Positions 36,476-45,315 are shown, numbered from the stretch's first letter. The stretch is 64,000 bases of DNA from Ferruginibacter sp. (GCA_028288705.1 JAQBNH010000019.1:124001-188000), one strand, 5' to 3'. The notes: generated by a model not told the origin, from the sequence alone. A program made the numbers and translations.

Positions 36476-37243
36476 ATGAGACAGCTCATCTTCAGGCTTG
36501 GCAGTGTATTGGTCCTTACCATTTGCATGGCCGCGCCATCCTTTTCTCAAAACGCCGTTAACAACATTCAAAAATCTTCTTATCGTGCGTCTGACGTATT
36601 TAGCCGGATGGAAGACTCTGTGAAGCGCCAGTTTGAAAAGCAAAATCTTACCTGGCCGCCGGAAGCGATGTATGTGCGTTCGTTTAAATTCGATCGCCAG
36701 CTGGAAGTTTGGGTAAAAGGCAATTCAAAAGAACCATACAAATTATTCAAGACCTACAAGGTTTGTATGCAAAGCGGTACGATGGGACCGAAGCGGATGG
36801 AAGGCGATTACCAGGTTCCGGAAGGATTTTATTACATCAACGAATTTAATCCCAACAGCAATTATCATTTATCGCTTGGCTTGAATTACCCGAATGCTTC
36901 AGACAGGATACTGAGTGATTCTGTCAGGCCGGGAAATTCCATTTACATTCATGGTAATTGTGTTTCTACCGGCTGTATACCGATCAGCGATTTGCCGATT
37001 GAAGAATTGTATATCATCGCGTCGAATGTAAAAGCCATGGGACAGGAGTTTATCCCCGTTCATGTTTTTCCTGTAAGATACAACGTGAAGAAGTCGATGG
37101 ATTATCTCACTACAACCATCAAGGATAACGACTACCTGAAACAGTTCAATTCAAATATCAAAGAAGTGTTCGACTTCTTCGAAACGAAAAAGCAATTGCC
37201 CATCATCTTGGTTAATCGCAAGGGCGAATACGTTCTCAATTAA
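36476..37243 (+). CDS. L,D-transpeptidase-fold protein, DpaA/YafK-like
   Basis: A 255-residue secreted protein with a Sec signal (SVLVLTICMAAPSFSQ) and a YkuD domain. The active site reads SIYIHGNCVSTGCIP, with H159 and C167, a short spacing that resembles YafK/DpaA (IHGxCxSxGC) more than the long HxxxSHGCxR form of the crosslinking enzymes. DpaA in E. coli detaches Braun lipoprotein from peptidoglycan. Bacteroidota generally lack that lipoprotein, so the substrate here is unclear. YkuD members are cysteine enzymes that attack diaminopimelate bonds. No lipoprotein partner is adjacent. Confidence 0.82.
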   Translation: MRQLIFRLGSVLVLTICMAAPSFSQNAVNNIQKSSYRASDVFSRMEDSVKRQFEKQNLTWPPEAMYVRSFKFDRQLEVWVKGNSKEPYKLFKTYKVCMQSGTMGPKRMEGDYQVPEGFYYINEFNPNSNYHLSLGLNYPNASDRILSDSVRPGNSIYIHGNCVSTGCIPISDLPIEELYIIASNVKAMGQEFIPVHVFPVRYNVKKSMDYLTTTIKDNDYLKQFNSNIKEVFDFFETKKQLPIILVNRKGEYVLN

Positions 37244-37265
37244 TTTCCGAAAATTCTTTCTTCCA

Positions 37266-38528
37266 TCAGCGCATCAGTAACTGGATGGTTGTAGGCGTGC
37301 GTTGCTCCAGTACGATCGTTTTATCTTTTGTCAGGCTGGTCACCGTTGCGTCATCGTAATGCCTGATGGTTAAAAGCGTGAGGTTTTTTTCTAATTCCAC
37401 ATCAAACAAGAGTGAGGCATCCAACGCCAGCCTGTCTGTTTTCTCCGCGTGGTCATCAAAACAACAGAGCAGGGATATCGCTGTATTTTGTGTAAGATTC
37501 GGTTTGAATTTAACGTTACGGAAAATATGATGTAGTTGCTCGATGGGCTTATCTTCCACGAAGGAAAAATCCTTTGATTTAAATTGGATCAGCACCTGGT
37601 TTGCCTTTACCACAACCACGGGTGGAAGATTTTTTACCCCCTTTTTATCGATCACTGTTCCAGCAAGTTCCGGGTTTAAAAAGCTCTTTACGAAAAGCGG
37701 GATCTGCGCGTTCTGTAAGGGTTTGATTGTTTTTGGATGGATCACCTGAGCACCATAGTAAGCCATCTCAATAACTTCATGATAACTTAGCGCGGGAATG
37801 TTTACAGCCTCGGGAAATTGCCGGGGATCCGCATTCATCACTGCCTCCACATCCTTCCAGATGGTCACACTTTCTGCTGGCATCAAATTGGCGAATATAG
37901 CAGCACTGTAATCGCTTCCTTCACGCCCGAGAGTGGTACTTTCATTTTCATCCGTTGCACCTACAAATCCTTGCGTAACCACGATGTCATATTCTTCAAA
38001 CAGCGGTGCGACGTGCTCCCGGATATTTTTTTGCGTGAATGCCATATCAACACCTGCATCACGAAAGTTATTATCAGTCCGGATGATATCACGCACGTCC
38101 AGCCATTTCACTTTTAATTTATTTTCTTCGAGATAATTACTGAGGATCGTACTGCTGAACATTTCCCCGCAACAAACCACCTGGTCGTAATAATAATCGT
38201 ACGAACGAACCGGTTTATCATGGAGCAGCCATTCGATCTCCGTGAAAAAATCTTTCAATTGATCTTCTGTTTCTTTCCAGCGCAACACCGTTAAGTATTT
38301 TAGTGTGTTAAGGTGTGCTTCTTTCACCTGCTCAAATAACAAGAGCGCATCTTCCTGGCGTCCGTCGAAAAAAGCATCCACCACTTTTTCCAGCGCATTA
38401 GTCGTTTTACCCATCGCCGACACAACGAGCAATAATTTGTCGCCGGAATGGTCTGCAATGATACCCGCTGTACTTTTTATCCTTTCAATAGTACTAATGC
38501 TTGCGCCGCCAAATTTGTATACTTTCAT
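37266..38528 (-). CDS. lysC: Aspartate kinase, monofunctional
   Basis: Aspartate kinase phosphorylates aspartate at the head of the lysine, threonine and methionine branch. The 420 residues have the kinase domain (MKVYKFGGASI, then VVSAMGKTTNALEKV and FVGATDENESTTLGREGSDYSAA) and a C-terminal ACT region of about 140 residues for feedback control. The start is the ATG at 38528, since the conserved N-terminus begins there; a longer in-frame reading would cross the divergent promoters. It is a single enzyme, not fused to homoserine dehydrogenase or to diaminopimelate decarboxylase. It is divergent from fbp. Confidence 0.93.
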   Translation of the reverse strand: MKVYKFGGASISTIERIKSTAGIIADHSGDKLLLVVSAMGKTTNALEKVVDAFFDGRQEDALLLFEQVKEAHLNTLKYLTVLRWKETEDQLKDFFTEIEWLLHDKPVRSYDYYYDQVVCCGEMFSSTILSNYLEENKLKVKWLDVRDIIRTDNNFRDAGVDMAFTQKNIREHVAPLFEEYDIVVTQGFVGATDENESTTLGREGSDYSAAIFANLMPAESVTIWKDVEAVMNADPRQFPEAVNIPALSYHEVIEMAYYGAQVIHPKTIKPLQNAQIPLFVKSFLNPELAGTVIDKKGVKNLPPVVVVKANQVLIQFKSKDFSFVEDKPIEQLHHIFRNVKFKPNLTQNTAISLLCCFDDHAEKTDRLALDASLLFDVELEKNLTLLTIRHYDDATVTSLTKDKTIVLEQRTPTTIQLLMR

Positions 38529-38590
38529 TTTGATTTGATATGCTCTTCGCAATGGACAGCCGGGAGAGCCGGCCAAAAAATAATAAACCT

Positions 38591-38598
38591 TACATTTG
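38591..38598 (+). promoter_or_regulatory. Predicted -7 promoter element for fbp
   Basis: TACATTTG matches TAnnTTTG on the plus strand, 45 bases before the fbp ATG. The opposing element for lysC begins 6 bases further on, so the two promoters overlap. Confidence 0.5.
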
Positions 38599-38603
38599 AG
38601 CTG

Positions 38604-38611
38604 CAAATCTA
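38604..38611 (-). promoter_or_regulatory. Predicted -7 promoter element for lysC
   Basis: TAGATTTG on the minus strand, an exact TAnnTTTG match, about 75 bases before the lysC ATG. It faces the fbp element at 38591-38598, so RNA polymerase could not occupy both at once. Confidence 0.5.
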
Positions 38612-38642
38612 ACTTCGTAATCTGTAAACAGGAAATTGATTT

Positions 38643-39653
38643 ATGGCTATCAACAGGAATATACAAACGCTGGATGAATTCACCATTCAGCAGATGCGGG
38701 CTTTTCCCCAGGCAACCGGCGAACTTTCCGGTCTGTTACGTGATATTGGCCTTGCGGCGAAGCGGGTGAATGTTGAAGTAAATAAAGCCGGCCTGGTCGA
38801 CATCCTCGGTGATGCCGGAACGATGAATGTGCAGGGAGAGGAAGTGAAAAAACTGGATATCCTGGCCAACAATGAATTCATGGGCGTATTGCAACACGGG
38901 ATTAGTTGCGCAGGCATTGGCAGCGAGGAATTAGATGATATCGTGATCTTCGATGACGAGGTAAGTAACAAATCAAAATACATCTGCATGTTCGATCCGC
39001 TGGATGGCAGCAGCAATATTGATGTCAATGTTTCTATTGGAACCATCTTCAGCGTTTACAGGCGTGTGAGCGAATTGGGTAAGCCGGCAACCAAAGAAGA
39101 TTTCCTGCAGCCTGGTAACAAACAGGTGGCAGCAGGTTATATCGTTTACGGTTCCTCTACGATGATGGTGTACGCCACCAAACGGGGCGTAAATGGGTTT
39201 ACCCTCGATCAATCGATTGGCGAATTTTCTTTAAGCCATCCTGATATGAAATGCCCTGATGCAGGAAAAGTTTATTCCGTGAATCACGGTAATTATTTTC
39301 AATACGATCAAAAAGTGAAAGATTATATCACGGCCTGCCAGCAAAAGAACAGTTCTAACGGCGGCCCTTACACGCAGCGTTATATCGGCAGTATGGTGAG
39401 TGATGTGCATCGTAACCTTATCAAAGGCGGGATCTTTATGTATCCCGGAACAACAGACCGACCAAAAGGAAAATTGCGTTTGTTATATGAATGCAATCCT
39501 TTTGCATTTATCGTAGAAAAAGCTGGTGGTAAAGCGACGAATGGCGAGATCAGGATCCTGGATGTTCAGCCAACGGAATTGCATCAGCGTACACCATTTT
39601 TCATTGGCAGTAAATCCATGATGGAAGAACTCGAAAGTCACCTCAATCCATAA
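38643..39653 (+). CDS. fbp: Class 1 fructose-1,6-bisphosphatase
   Basis: Fbp removes the 1-phosphate of fructose 1,6-bisphosphate in gluconeogenesis. The 336 residues fit class 1. The active-site signature FDPLDGSSNIDVNVSIGTIF carries the two metal-binding aspartates, and GSMVSDVHRNLIKGGIFMYP and RLLYECNPFAFIVEKAGG are further blocks. It is the first gene in a rightward chain: the ABC ATPase follows after 8 bases, then an FKBP, a DinB-like and a Nudix gene. The link between this enzyme and the ABC ATPase is not obvious. Confidence 0.96.
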   Translation: MAINRNIQTLDEFTIQQMRAFPQATGELSGLLRDIGLAAKRVNVEVNKAGLVDILGDAGTMNVQGEEVKKLDILANNEFMGVLQHGISCAGIGSEELDDIVIFDDEVSNKSKYICMFDPLDGSSNIDVNVSIGTIFSVYRRVSELGKPATKEDFLQPGNKQVAAGYIVYGSSTMMVYATKRGVNGFTLDQSIGEFSLSHPDMKCPDAGKVYSVNHGNYFQYDQKVKDYITACQQKNSSNGGPYTQRYIGSMVSDVHRNLIKGGIFMYPGTTDRPKGKLRLLYECNPFAFIVEKAGGKATNGEIRILDVQPTELHQRTPFFIGSKSMMEELESHLNP

Positions 39654-39661
39654 ACAACAAC

Positions 39662-40423
39662 ATGCCTGAAGTAATTATTTCTGTTAAAGATCTGGTGAAG
39701 AACTACGGAGAATTCAATGCAGTTAAATCGATTTCTTTTGATGTGTATGAAGGTGAGATCTTCGGCCTGCTTGGTCCGAATGGGGCCGGCAAATCGACAA
39801 CGCTGGAGATCATTGAAACGCTGCGGAGCAAAACCTCCGGGCAAGTGACTGTAAATGGGTTTGACCTGGATAAGGAACCGGAACAGATCAAAAAAATAAT
39901 CGGTGTTCAATTACAAACCTCTGGCTTTTACCCAGGACTGAATCTTGTTGAACTGATTCATTTATTTGGCGGTTTGTATAACCAGGATGTTCAGCCGATG
40001 GAGTTGCTTAAAAAAGTTAACCTGTCAGATAAAGCAAAAAATAAAAGCAAAGAACTGAGTGGCGGGCAAAAACAACGCTTTTCCATTGCGACAACCCTGA
40101 TCAATAATCCGAAAATCGTTTTCCTGGATGAACCCACGACGGGTTTGGATCCGCAAGCACGCCGCAATCTCTGGGACCTCATCAAAGAGATCAGGGATAA
40201 TGGAACCACCGTTATTCTTACAACGCATTATATGGATGAAGCGGAGCAGCTCTGTGATCGCATCGCTATTATGGATGAAGGGCGCATCATTAAACTCGAT
40301 TCTCCGGATAAAATGATCGATGACCTGGTGGAAAGTGGCTTCGAACGCCCGAAACAAGTGAAAGCCGCAAACCTGGAAGATGTTTTTATACATTTAACAG
40401 GACGCGGAATGCGGGATGAATAA
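39662..40423 (+). CDS. ABC-2 type transporter ATP-binding protein
   Basis: A 253-residue ABC ATPase. Walker A is GPNGAGKST (38-46), the signature LSGGQKQRFS, Walker B IVFLDEPTTGLDP, and the H-loop TTHYMDEAEQLCDRIAIM. The C-terminal VKAANLEDVFIHLTGRGMRD is typical of DrrA-like subunits that pair with ABC-2 permeases. No permease is adjacent. The only ABC-2 permease in the window, at 4605-5717, is 34 kb away and may be the partner; a partner elsewhere in the genome is equally possible. It follows fbp by 8 bases. Confidence 0.92.
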   Translation: MPEVIISVKDLVKNYGEFNAVKSISFDVYEGEIFGLLGPNGAGKSTTLEIIETLRSKTSGQVTVNGFDLDKEPEQIKKIIGVQLQTSGFYPGLNLVELIHLFGGLYNQDVQPMELLKKVNLSDKAKNKSKELSGGQKQRFSIATTLINNPKIVFLDEPTTGLDPQARRNLWDLIKEIRDNGTTVILTTHYMDEAEQLCDRIAIMDEGRIIKLDSPDKMIDDLVESGFERPKQVKAANLEDVFIHLTGRGMRDE

Positions 40424-40470
40424 AGTTCACTTTATTTGCAATTCAATTTTATTTCAACAAAAAATATCTA

Positions 40471-41220
40471 ATGAAGAAACTGTTCATTTGTGGCCTCGCC
40501 GTTATTGGTATGAGTGGAATGGCAATGGCTCAGGCAAAAAAAACAACGGTAAAATCCGTCACCAAATCAACGACAACGACGAAGCCTGTTGCTTCGATCA
40601 TGAAAAACCTGAATGATAGTTTTAGCTACGCTGCCGGTATCAATATTGCCAACAGTATGAGAGAACAGGGGATCACAAAACTCAATTCATCCTTGGTGCA
40701 GAAAGCGATCCAGGATGTATTCAACAACGGTAAACTATTGCTGACAGCCGAACAGGCCAACATGACGCTGCAGCAACAACTGCAACTTTTTGCGCAACTT
40801 AAAATTGATGCGGAAAAAGCAAAAGGAAAAGCGTTTTTAAATGCCAACAGGTCACGGAAAGGCGTCAACGTTCTGCAGAGCGGGCTGCAATATGAAATTG
40901 TAACAGCCGGTGAGGTAAACGGACTGAGGCCGACAGCGGTTGATACGGTTGTTGTAGATTATGCAGGCCGGTTAATTGATGGAATGGAATTCGATGGCTC
41001 TGCGAAAACGGGGCAGCCTGTTACCTTCAGGCTTAATGAAGTGATTCCCGGCTGGACAGAAATCATCCAGCTGATGACCAAAGGCGCACATTGGAAAGTA
41101 GTAATCCCTGCTGAAATGGGCTACAACGAAAACCCGCCACCGGGCGCACCTATTCCTCCAGGCGCGACGTTGATCTTCGACATTACATTACGCGATATTA
41201 AACCTGCTGGCAAATTATAA
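40471..41220 (+). CDS. Periplasmic FKBP-type peptidyl-prolyl isomerase
   Basis: A 249-residue secreted protein with a Sec signal (MKKLFICGLAVIGMSGMAMA), an FkpA/Mip-like N-terminal dimerisation region (DSFSYAAGINIANSMREQG and following helices) and a C-terminal FKBP domain. The FKBP core is recognised from VVVDYAGRLIDGMEFDGS, VIPGWTEIIQLMTKGAHW and IPPGATLIFDITL. It likely catalyses proline isomerisation during folding of exported proteins. The stop codon overlaps the ATG of the DinB-like gene (TAATG), so the two are coupled. A threonine- and lysine-rich linker follows the signal. Confidence 0.92.
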   Translation: MKKLFICGLAVIGMSGMAMAQAKKTTVKSVTKSTTTTKPVASIMKNLNDSFSYAAGINIANSMREQGITKLNSSLVQKAIQDVFNNGKLLLTAEQANMTLQQQLQLFAQLKIDAEKAKGKAFLNANRSRKGVNVLQSGLQYEIVTAGEVNGLRPTAVDTVVVDYAGRLIDGMEFDGSAKTGQPVTFRLNEVIPGWTEIIQLMTKGAHWKVVIPAEMGYNENPPPGAPIPPGATLIFDITLRDIKPAGKL

Positions 41221-41753
41221 TGGAAGCATTGCAATATCCGATCGGTAAATATATTGAGCAGCCATTTTCTGACAAACAATTAAAGGAATGGCTGCTTGAT
41301 ATACAAACCCTTCCGATGCAATTGGAATACGCGATCAATAACCTGGATGAAGCGCAATTGCAAACCGCATACAGGCCCGGTGGATGGACGGTTCATCAAC
41401 TCGTGCACCATGTGGCGGACAGTCATATGAACGCTTATATCCGTTTCAAACTCGGTTTGTCAGAAGACAATCCTACCATCAAACCTTACGAAGAAAAAGA
41501 TTGGGCAGAAATGGCCGATACGAAAAATCTCCCAGTGAATATTTCGGTTACGCTATTGTACTCTCTTCATCTCCGGTGGCACGAACTATTAAAAAATGTT
41601 ACAGAGGCGCAATGGCAACGTACCGTTTTTCACCCTGAATCTAAAAAGCAAATGACCCTTTGGTATTTGCTGGGAATGTATGCCTGGCATGGCATGCATC
41701 ATGTAGCGCATATCCGAAAACTGCGGGAACGGGAAGGGTGGGGGCAGACTTAA
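41220..41753 (+). CDS. DinB-like / YfiT-type metal-dependent protein
   Basis: A 177-residue cytoplasmic protein of the DinB superfamily, YfiT group, sometimes named bacillithiol transferase. The metal-binding histidines are in the helices VHQLVHHVADSH (H63, H64 or H69) and AWHGMHHVAHIRKL (H157, H160, H161, H164). The tryptophan-rich GGWTVHQL block opens the four-helix bundle. Bacillithiol is known in some Bacteroidota, so a thiol transferase role is plausible but not shown. It is coupled to the FKBP gene and is followed by a Nudix gene after 10 bases. Confidence 0.85.
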   Translation: MEALQYPIGKYIEQPFSDKQLKEWLLDIQTLPMQLEYAINNLDEAQLQTAYRPGGWTVHQLVHHVADSHMNAYIRFKLGLSEDNPTIKPYEEKDWAEMADTKNLPVNISVTLLYSLHLRWHELLKNVTEAQWQRTVFHPESKKQMTLWYLLGMYAWHGMHHVAHIRKLREREGWGQT

Positions 41754-41763
41754 AATCTATTTT

Positions 41764-42315
41764 ATGGAGCACAGCGATGTTAAAATATTATCGTCGGAAT
41801 ACCTGAACCGGCACCCTTATTTCACCGCACGCAAAGACAGTTATCAAACAGCAACCGGTAAAATCGTAGATCCTTATTACGTAGTGGAATTAGGCACCTG
41901 CGTTTGTGCAATGGCGCTAACAGAAAATAATGAAGTCTTGCTCGTAAAACAATATCGTCACCCGATTGGCAGAACGATTATTGAAATACCCGGTGGTTTT
42001 ATTGATAACGACGAAACGCCTGAAACAGCCATTGCGCGTGAGTTAGCCGAGGAAACAGGATACAGCTTTTCTTCCTTTCATGAGCTCGGTACCACCGCCG
42101 CCAATCCCGGTGTGCTGAATAACTATACGCATTTATTCCTGGCGACAGGCGGAACAAAAACAGGCGATCAGGTCCTTGATCACAACGAAGAAATTGAGAT
42201 CATGTTAAAGCCACTGGAAGAGATCCGGCAGATGTTGCAACGCGATGAATTTATCCAAACGATGCATGCACTCTGCCTGCATAAGGCATTTCAGTTCCTC
42301 GATAACCAGCGCTAG
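41764..42315 (+). CDS. Nudix hydrolase, ADP-ribose pyrophosphatase-like
   Basis: A 183-residue Nudix enzyme. The Nudix box reads GGFIDNDETPETAIARELAE then ETGY, which fits the GX5EX7REUXEEXGU pattern with the metal-binding glutamates in place. Upstream is VLLVKQYRHPIGRTIIEIPG, as in ADP-ribose pyrophosphatases, and a glutamate-rich tail (DHNEEIEIMLKPLEE) follows. The likely reaction is cleavage of a nucleoside diphosphate-linked compound such as ADP-ribose. It ends the rightward chain and overlaps the convergent folC by 4 bases. Confidence 0.88.
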   Translation: MEHSDVKILSSEYLNRHPYFTARKDSYQTATGKIVDPYYVVELGTCVCAMALTENNEVLLVKQYRHPIGRTIIEIPGGFIDNDETPETAIARELAEETGYSFSSFHELGTTAANPGVLNNYTHLFLATGGTKTGDQVLDHNEEIEIMLKPLEEIRQMLQRDEFIQTMHALCLHKAFQFLDNQR

Positions 42316-43607
42316 TTGTTGATTTCTGCTGCAATAAAAAAGCTCCCGCAGATGATGATCACGTCATTCTCCAGCGCATTACTTTTCGCTGCGGACAGTG
42401 CGAGGTTTACATCATCAAAGCCTTCTCCTTCCAGCAAAAATTCTTTCGCCATTTCTTTTAAAACTGCATGAGGCAGAGCCCTTGGAGAATGCGCGTTTGT
42501 AAAGTAGTAAGCAGCATTTGCCGGCATTAGTTGTAAAACGCTTTTGATATCCTTATCCTTTACAAATCCGATCACAAAATGAGGGCGGGAATGGGGATAG
42601 TCTAACGCCAGTTGCAGTATCACCTGCGCCATGCCGGCTGCGTTATGCGCAACATCAATGATTACTGCCGGCTTCTGCCCGATGTGCTCCCAGCGGCCAC
42701 GCAGGCCCGTTAGTTGCTGTACATTCTCGAGCGCGCGATGTAGTGCTGTTTCACTGATCCGGAATTGTTGCCGTTGTAATTCCTCCACGACTGCAAGAAC
42801 GGTCGCTAAATTTTTAGATTGGTAAAGTCCGCTCAGGTCGCAACGCAATTTCTCCACTATACCTGTTTTATTATTACGAATGTTGCAAAGCAGCAGGCCC
42901 GGCTGGCTTTCCAGATATTCTACCGTAAACTGGGCGGGAACCACTACCAGTTTTGCTTCCTTTTCATTCGCTTCTTTGATAAATACAGGAAGGGTGCAGG
43001 CAGTTGCTTCCCCGATAATTGCCGTGCTGTTTTCTTTGATAATCCCCGCTTTTTGCCCGGCTATTTCTTCCAGTGTGTTGCCCAAAAGATTCGTATGATC
43101 ATAACCAATGTTCGTAATGACGGAAACGAGCGGCTGGATGATATTTGTGCTGTCTAAACGCCCGCCAAGCCCCGTCTCTATAACCGCGATGTCAACCTCC
43201 TGTTCAGCAAAATAAGCCAGCGCCATAGCTACCGTCACTTCAAAAAAAGAAGGCTTTATCGTTTCGCATAAGTCTTGTGTTTGTGCAACGAAATCAACCA
43301 CGAATTGTTCGGAGATCATCTCGCCATTGATACGGATCCTTTCACCAAAATCTTTAATATGGGGCGACGTGTAGAGTCCGGTTTTATATCCGGCTTGCTG
43401 GAGGATAGCCGCGAGCATGTGGCTCGTGCTGCCCTTCCCGTTAGTACCTGCAATATGGATCGTCTTGATTTTTTCCTGGGGATTGCCCAAGGCTTCGCAG
43501 AGTGCGTACGTATTATGTAAATCCTTTTTATAGGCTGCGGCGCCAATGCGGCTAAACATAGGCAACTGTTCGTATAAGTGCTGAAGTGTTTGTGCGTAAT
43601 CCATCAT
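42312..43607 (-). CDS. folC: Folylpolyglutamate / dihydrofolate synthase
   Basis: FolC joins glutamate residues to dihydropteroate or folate. The 431 residues carry the Mur-ligase-like ATPase (HIAGTNGKGSTSHMLAAIL with the P-loop), the tetrahydrofolate-binding YTSPHIKDFGERIRINGE, and the DxxHN motif VIDVAHNAAGM in the C-terminal glutamate ligase domain. The start has two adjacent ATG codons (43607 and 43604). A TAnnTTTG element abuts the first ATG, so the transcript would start at about the second one. It lies downstream of a TonB-like gene by 82 bases. Confidence 0.95.
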   Translation of the reverse strand: MMDYAQTLQHLYEQLPMFSRIGAAAYKKDLHNTYALCEALGNPQEKIKTIHIAGTNGKGSTSHMLAAILQQAGYKTGLYTSPHIKDFGERIRINGEMISEQFVVDFVAQTQDLCETIKPSFFEVTVAMALAYFAEQEVDIAVIETGLGGRLDSTNIIQPLVSVITNIGYDHTNLLGNTLEEIAGQKAGIIKENSTAIIGEATACTLPVFIKEANEKEAKLVVVPAQFTVEYLESQPGLLLCNIRNNKTGIVEKLRCDLSGLYQSKNLATVLAVVEELQRQQFRISETALHRALENVQQLTGLRGRWEHIGQKPAVIIDVAHNAAGMAQVILQLALDYPHSRPHFVIGFVKDKDIKSVLQLMPANAAYYFTNAHSPRALPHAVLKEMAKEFLLEGEGFDDVNLALSAAKSNALENDVIIICGSFFIAAEINN

Positions 43608-43608
43608 A

Positions 43609-43616
43609 CAAATGTA
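43609..43616 (-). promoter_or_regulatory. Predicted -7 promoter element for folC
   Basis: TACATTTG on the minus strand, an exact TAnnTTTG match, ending one base before the first folC ATG. If it is real, the message would be leaderless and begin around the second ATG at 43604. Confidence 0.35.
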
Positions 43617-43689
43617 GAAGGACGCAAATAGTATTCCTAAATCTTTAATAGAATTTTAAAACAACTGTTTTTAGCAGGCCGATAGTTCA

Positions 43690-44502
43690 TCAATTTTCGT
43701 TGAAATTAAACACGACAGTCACCGTGGATTCGCTGCCGGATTTATTAAAACTGATATTGGCAAGATAGCGTGTGATCGCTGCAGCATAACGTGCATCCCG
43801 GGTGGTAGAGCCTTTGCCAAATCCGACAAAACTACCTCGTCCATCAGGGGAAACCTTCACCTGGGCATTAATCACTGCTTTTGGAAGGTCGCCGGCAAAT
43901 GAATAATACTTAATGATATTGCGGTTCCCAATCACGCGCGGCCCACCGGTTTTTCCGCCCGGCGTATTGCCATAAGAATCTTTGTCTCCTTTCGGATCGC
44001 CATTGTCGCCTTTGCCATTGGGATTGTTTCCCTGGTATTTATAACCATTATCTTCTGTGGCATTGTTGCCCGTGCCTTTACCAGGACCGTCATAAACGAT
44101 CTTTGGTTTTTGCGGTTTTGGAACCGTAACAACAGGTGCAGGTGGCGCTTCTGTTTTTATTTTCGTTGGAGATTTTACCGGTTTGTTCACGACTGCCGCA
44201 TCTTCTTCCGCATTGTCCTCCGGTTTCACCATATCTTCCTGAGATGCAGCAGGAGCGGGCTGTTGCGGCGTTACCACGGTGGGCTCCGCAGGTCCGCGTT
44301 CCCCTTTAATCAATGGCTGTTCTTCACCAAAGCCATCTTCATTATTCCCCAAGTTGATTTCTATAAGATCCTGCACAACCGGCGGGGTAGGCGGCATCAC
44401 TTTCCAGCTGATCAAAAAAAACATGATCAGCAGCACCGCACAAATCGCTACCGTGTAGAGCAATGCTTTTTTATTTTTCTCTGATTCAAATGCTTTTGTC
44501 AT
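43690..44502 (-). CDS. TonB-like energy transducer family protein
   Basis: A 270-residue protein with one N-terminal membrane helix (residues about 14-32), then a proline-rich and Glu-rich stretch, a long glycine/asparagine/lysine-rich linker (residues about 135-190) and a C-terminal domain of about 80 residues. The C-terminal domain (VINAQVKVSPDGRGSFVGF and YAAAITRYLANISFN) resembles the TonB C-terminal fold in layout, though not in the usual YP motif. In other Bacteroidota such proteins sit beside exbB and exbD; neither is next to it here. Energy transduction to outer-membrane receptors is thus an inference. Confidence 0.7.
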   Translation of the reverse strand: MTKAFESEKNKKALLYTVAICAVLLIMFFLISWKVMPPTPPVVQDLIEINLGNNEDGFGEEQPLIKGERGPAEPTVVTPQQPAPAASQEDMVKPEDNAEEDAAVVNKPVKSPTKIKTEAPPAPVVTVPKPQKPKIVYDGPGKGTGNNATEDNGYKYQGNNPNGKGDNGDPKGDKDSYGNTPGGKTGGPRVIGNRNIIKYYSFAGDLPKAVINAQVKVSPDGRGSFVGFGKGSTTRDARYAAAITRYLANISFNKSGSESTVTVVFNFNEN

Positions 44503-44586
44503 GACGCTTAAAGTTATTTATTAAATGATGAACCGTCGCGGATGATTGCATAAAATAGCGCAGCAGTTAATTTTTTTAACAGTTCT

Positions 44587-45258
44587 TTACTTTACTCCCG
44601 GCGTTCGCGCACCAAATAACAGGCTACCAATGCGCACCAGGTTACTGCCTGCCTCCAGCGCTAATGGATAGTCGCCGCTCATGCCCATACTCAGCTTGTC
44701 CATTGAGGCATGTGATGCCTTTAGTATCGAATATAAACCGGCAAGCCCCGCAAACTCGCTACTCACCAGTTTCTTGTCTTCAGAAAAAGATGCCATGCCC
44801 ATCAAGCCACGAATGTTAATTTGGGAAAACTGGCCCGAGTCTACCTTCGAAATAATTTCGGCAACCTGATTACTGTCAAACCCAAATTTTGTTTCTTCAT
44901 TGGCGATATGCACCTGTAATAAGCAATTGATTTGCCTGCCGATTTTCCCTGCCTGTTTATTAATTTCTGCCAGCAATTTTTCACTGTCAACGCCATGGAT
45001 CATGTATACAAACGGGGCAATATATTTTACCTTATTGCTCTGCAGGTGGCCGATAAAATGCCAGCGGATATCTTTCGGCAGGATCTCCGCTTTCAGCAGC
45101 AATTCCTGAACGAAATTCTCTCCGAAGTCGCGCTGGCCCTGGTCATAAAGCGCCTGGATATCTTCTGCAGGTTTAAATTTTGACACCGCCACCAGTTCCG
45201 CGTTAGCAGCATCAAGTTTCGATTTAATGTTGTGGTAGGCTTCTATGTTCACACTCAT
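44587..45258 (-). CDS. YggS-family PLP-binding protein
   Basis: A 223-residue alanine-racemase-like barrel protein of the YggS/PROSC family, which handles pyridoxal phosphate homeostasis and has no known catalytic reaction. The PLP lysine lies in ELVAVSKFKPAEDIQALY, and HFIGHLQSNK, RGLMGMASF, SMGMSGDYPLALEAGS and VRIGSLLFGAR are diagnostic blocks. I chose ATG 45258 because the upstream GTG at 45276 is followed by non-conserved residues. It is separated from the acyl-CoA dehydrogenase by a terminator and from the TonB-like gene by 84 bases. Confidence 0.92.
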   Translation of the reverse strand: MSVNIEAYHNIKSKLDAANAELVAVSKFKPAEDIQALYDQGQRDFGENFVQELLLKAEILPKDIRWHFIGHLQSNKVKYIAPFVYMIHGVDSEKLLAEINKQAGKIGRQINCLLQVHIANEETKFGFDSNQVAEIISKVDSGQFSQINIRGLMGMASFSEDKKLVSSEFAGLAGLYSILKASHASMDKLSMGMSGDYPLALEAGSNLVRIGSLLFGARTPGVK

Positions 45259-45315
45259 CTGCTGAAATTTATTCACGTTCGGTTGCCCGGCATCTAGGGG
45301 TGCATAGGCAAAAAA

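Noticed and set aside
38529..38666. N-terminal extension of aspartate kinase
   Set aside because: It overlaps both promoter elements and has no conserved residues; the normal N-terminus MKVYKFGGAS begins at 38528.
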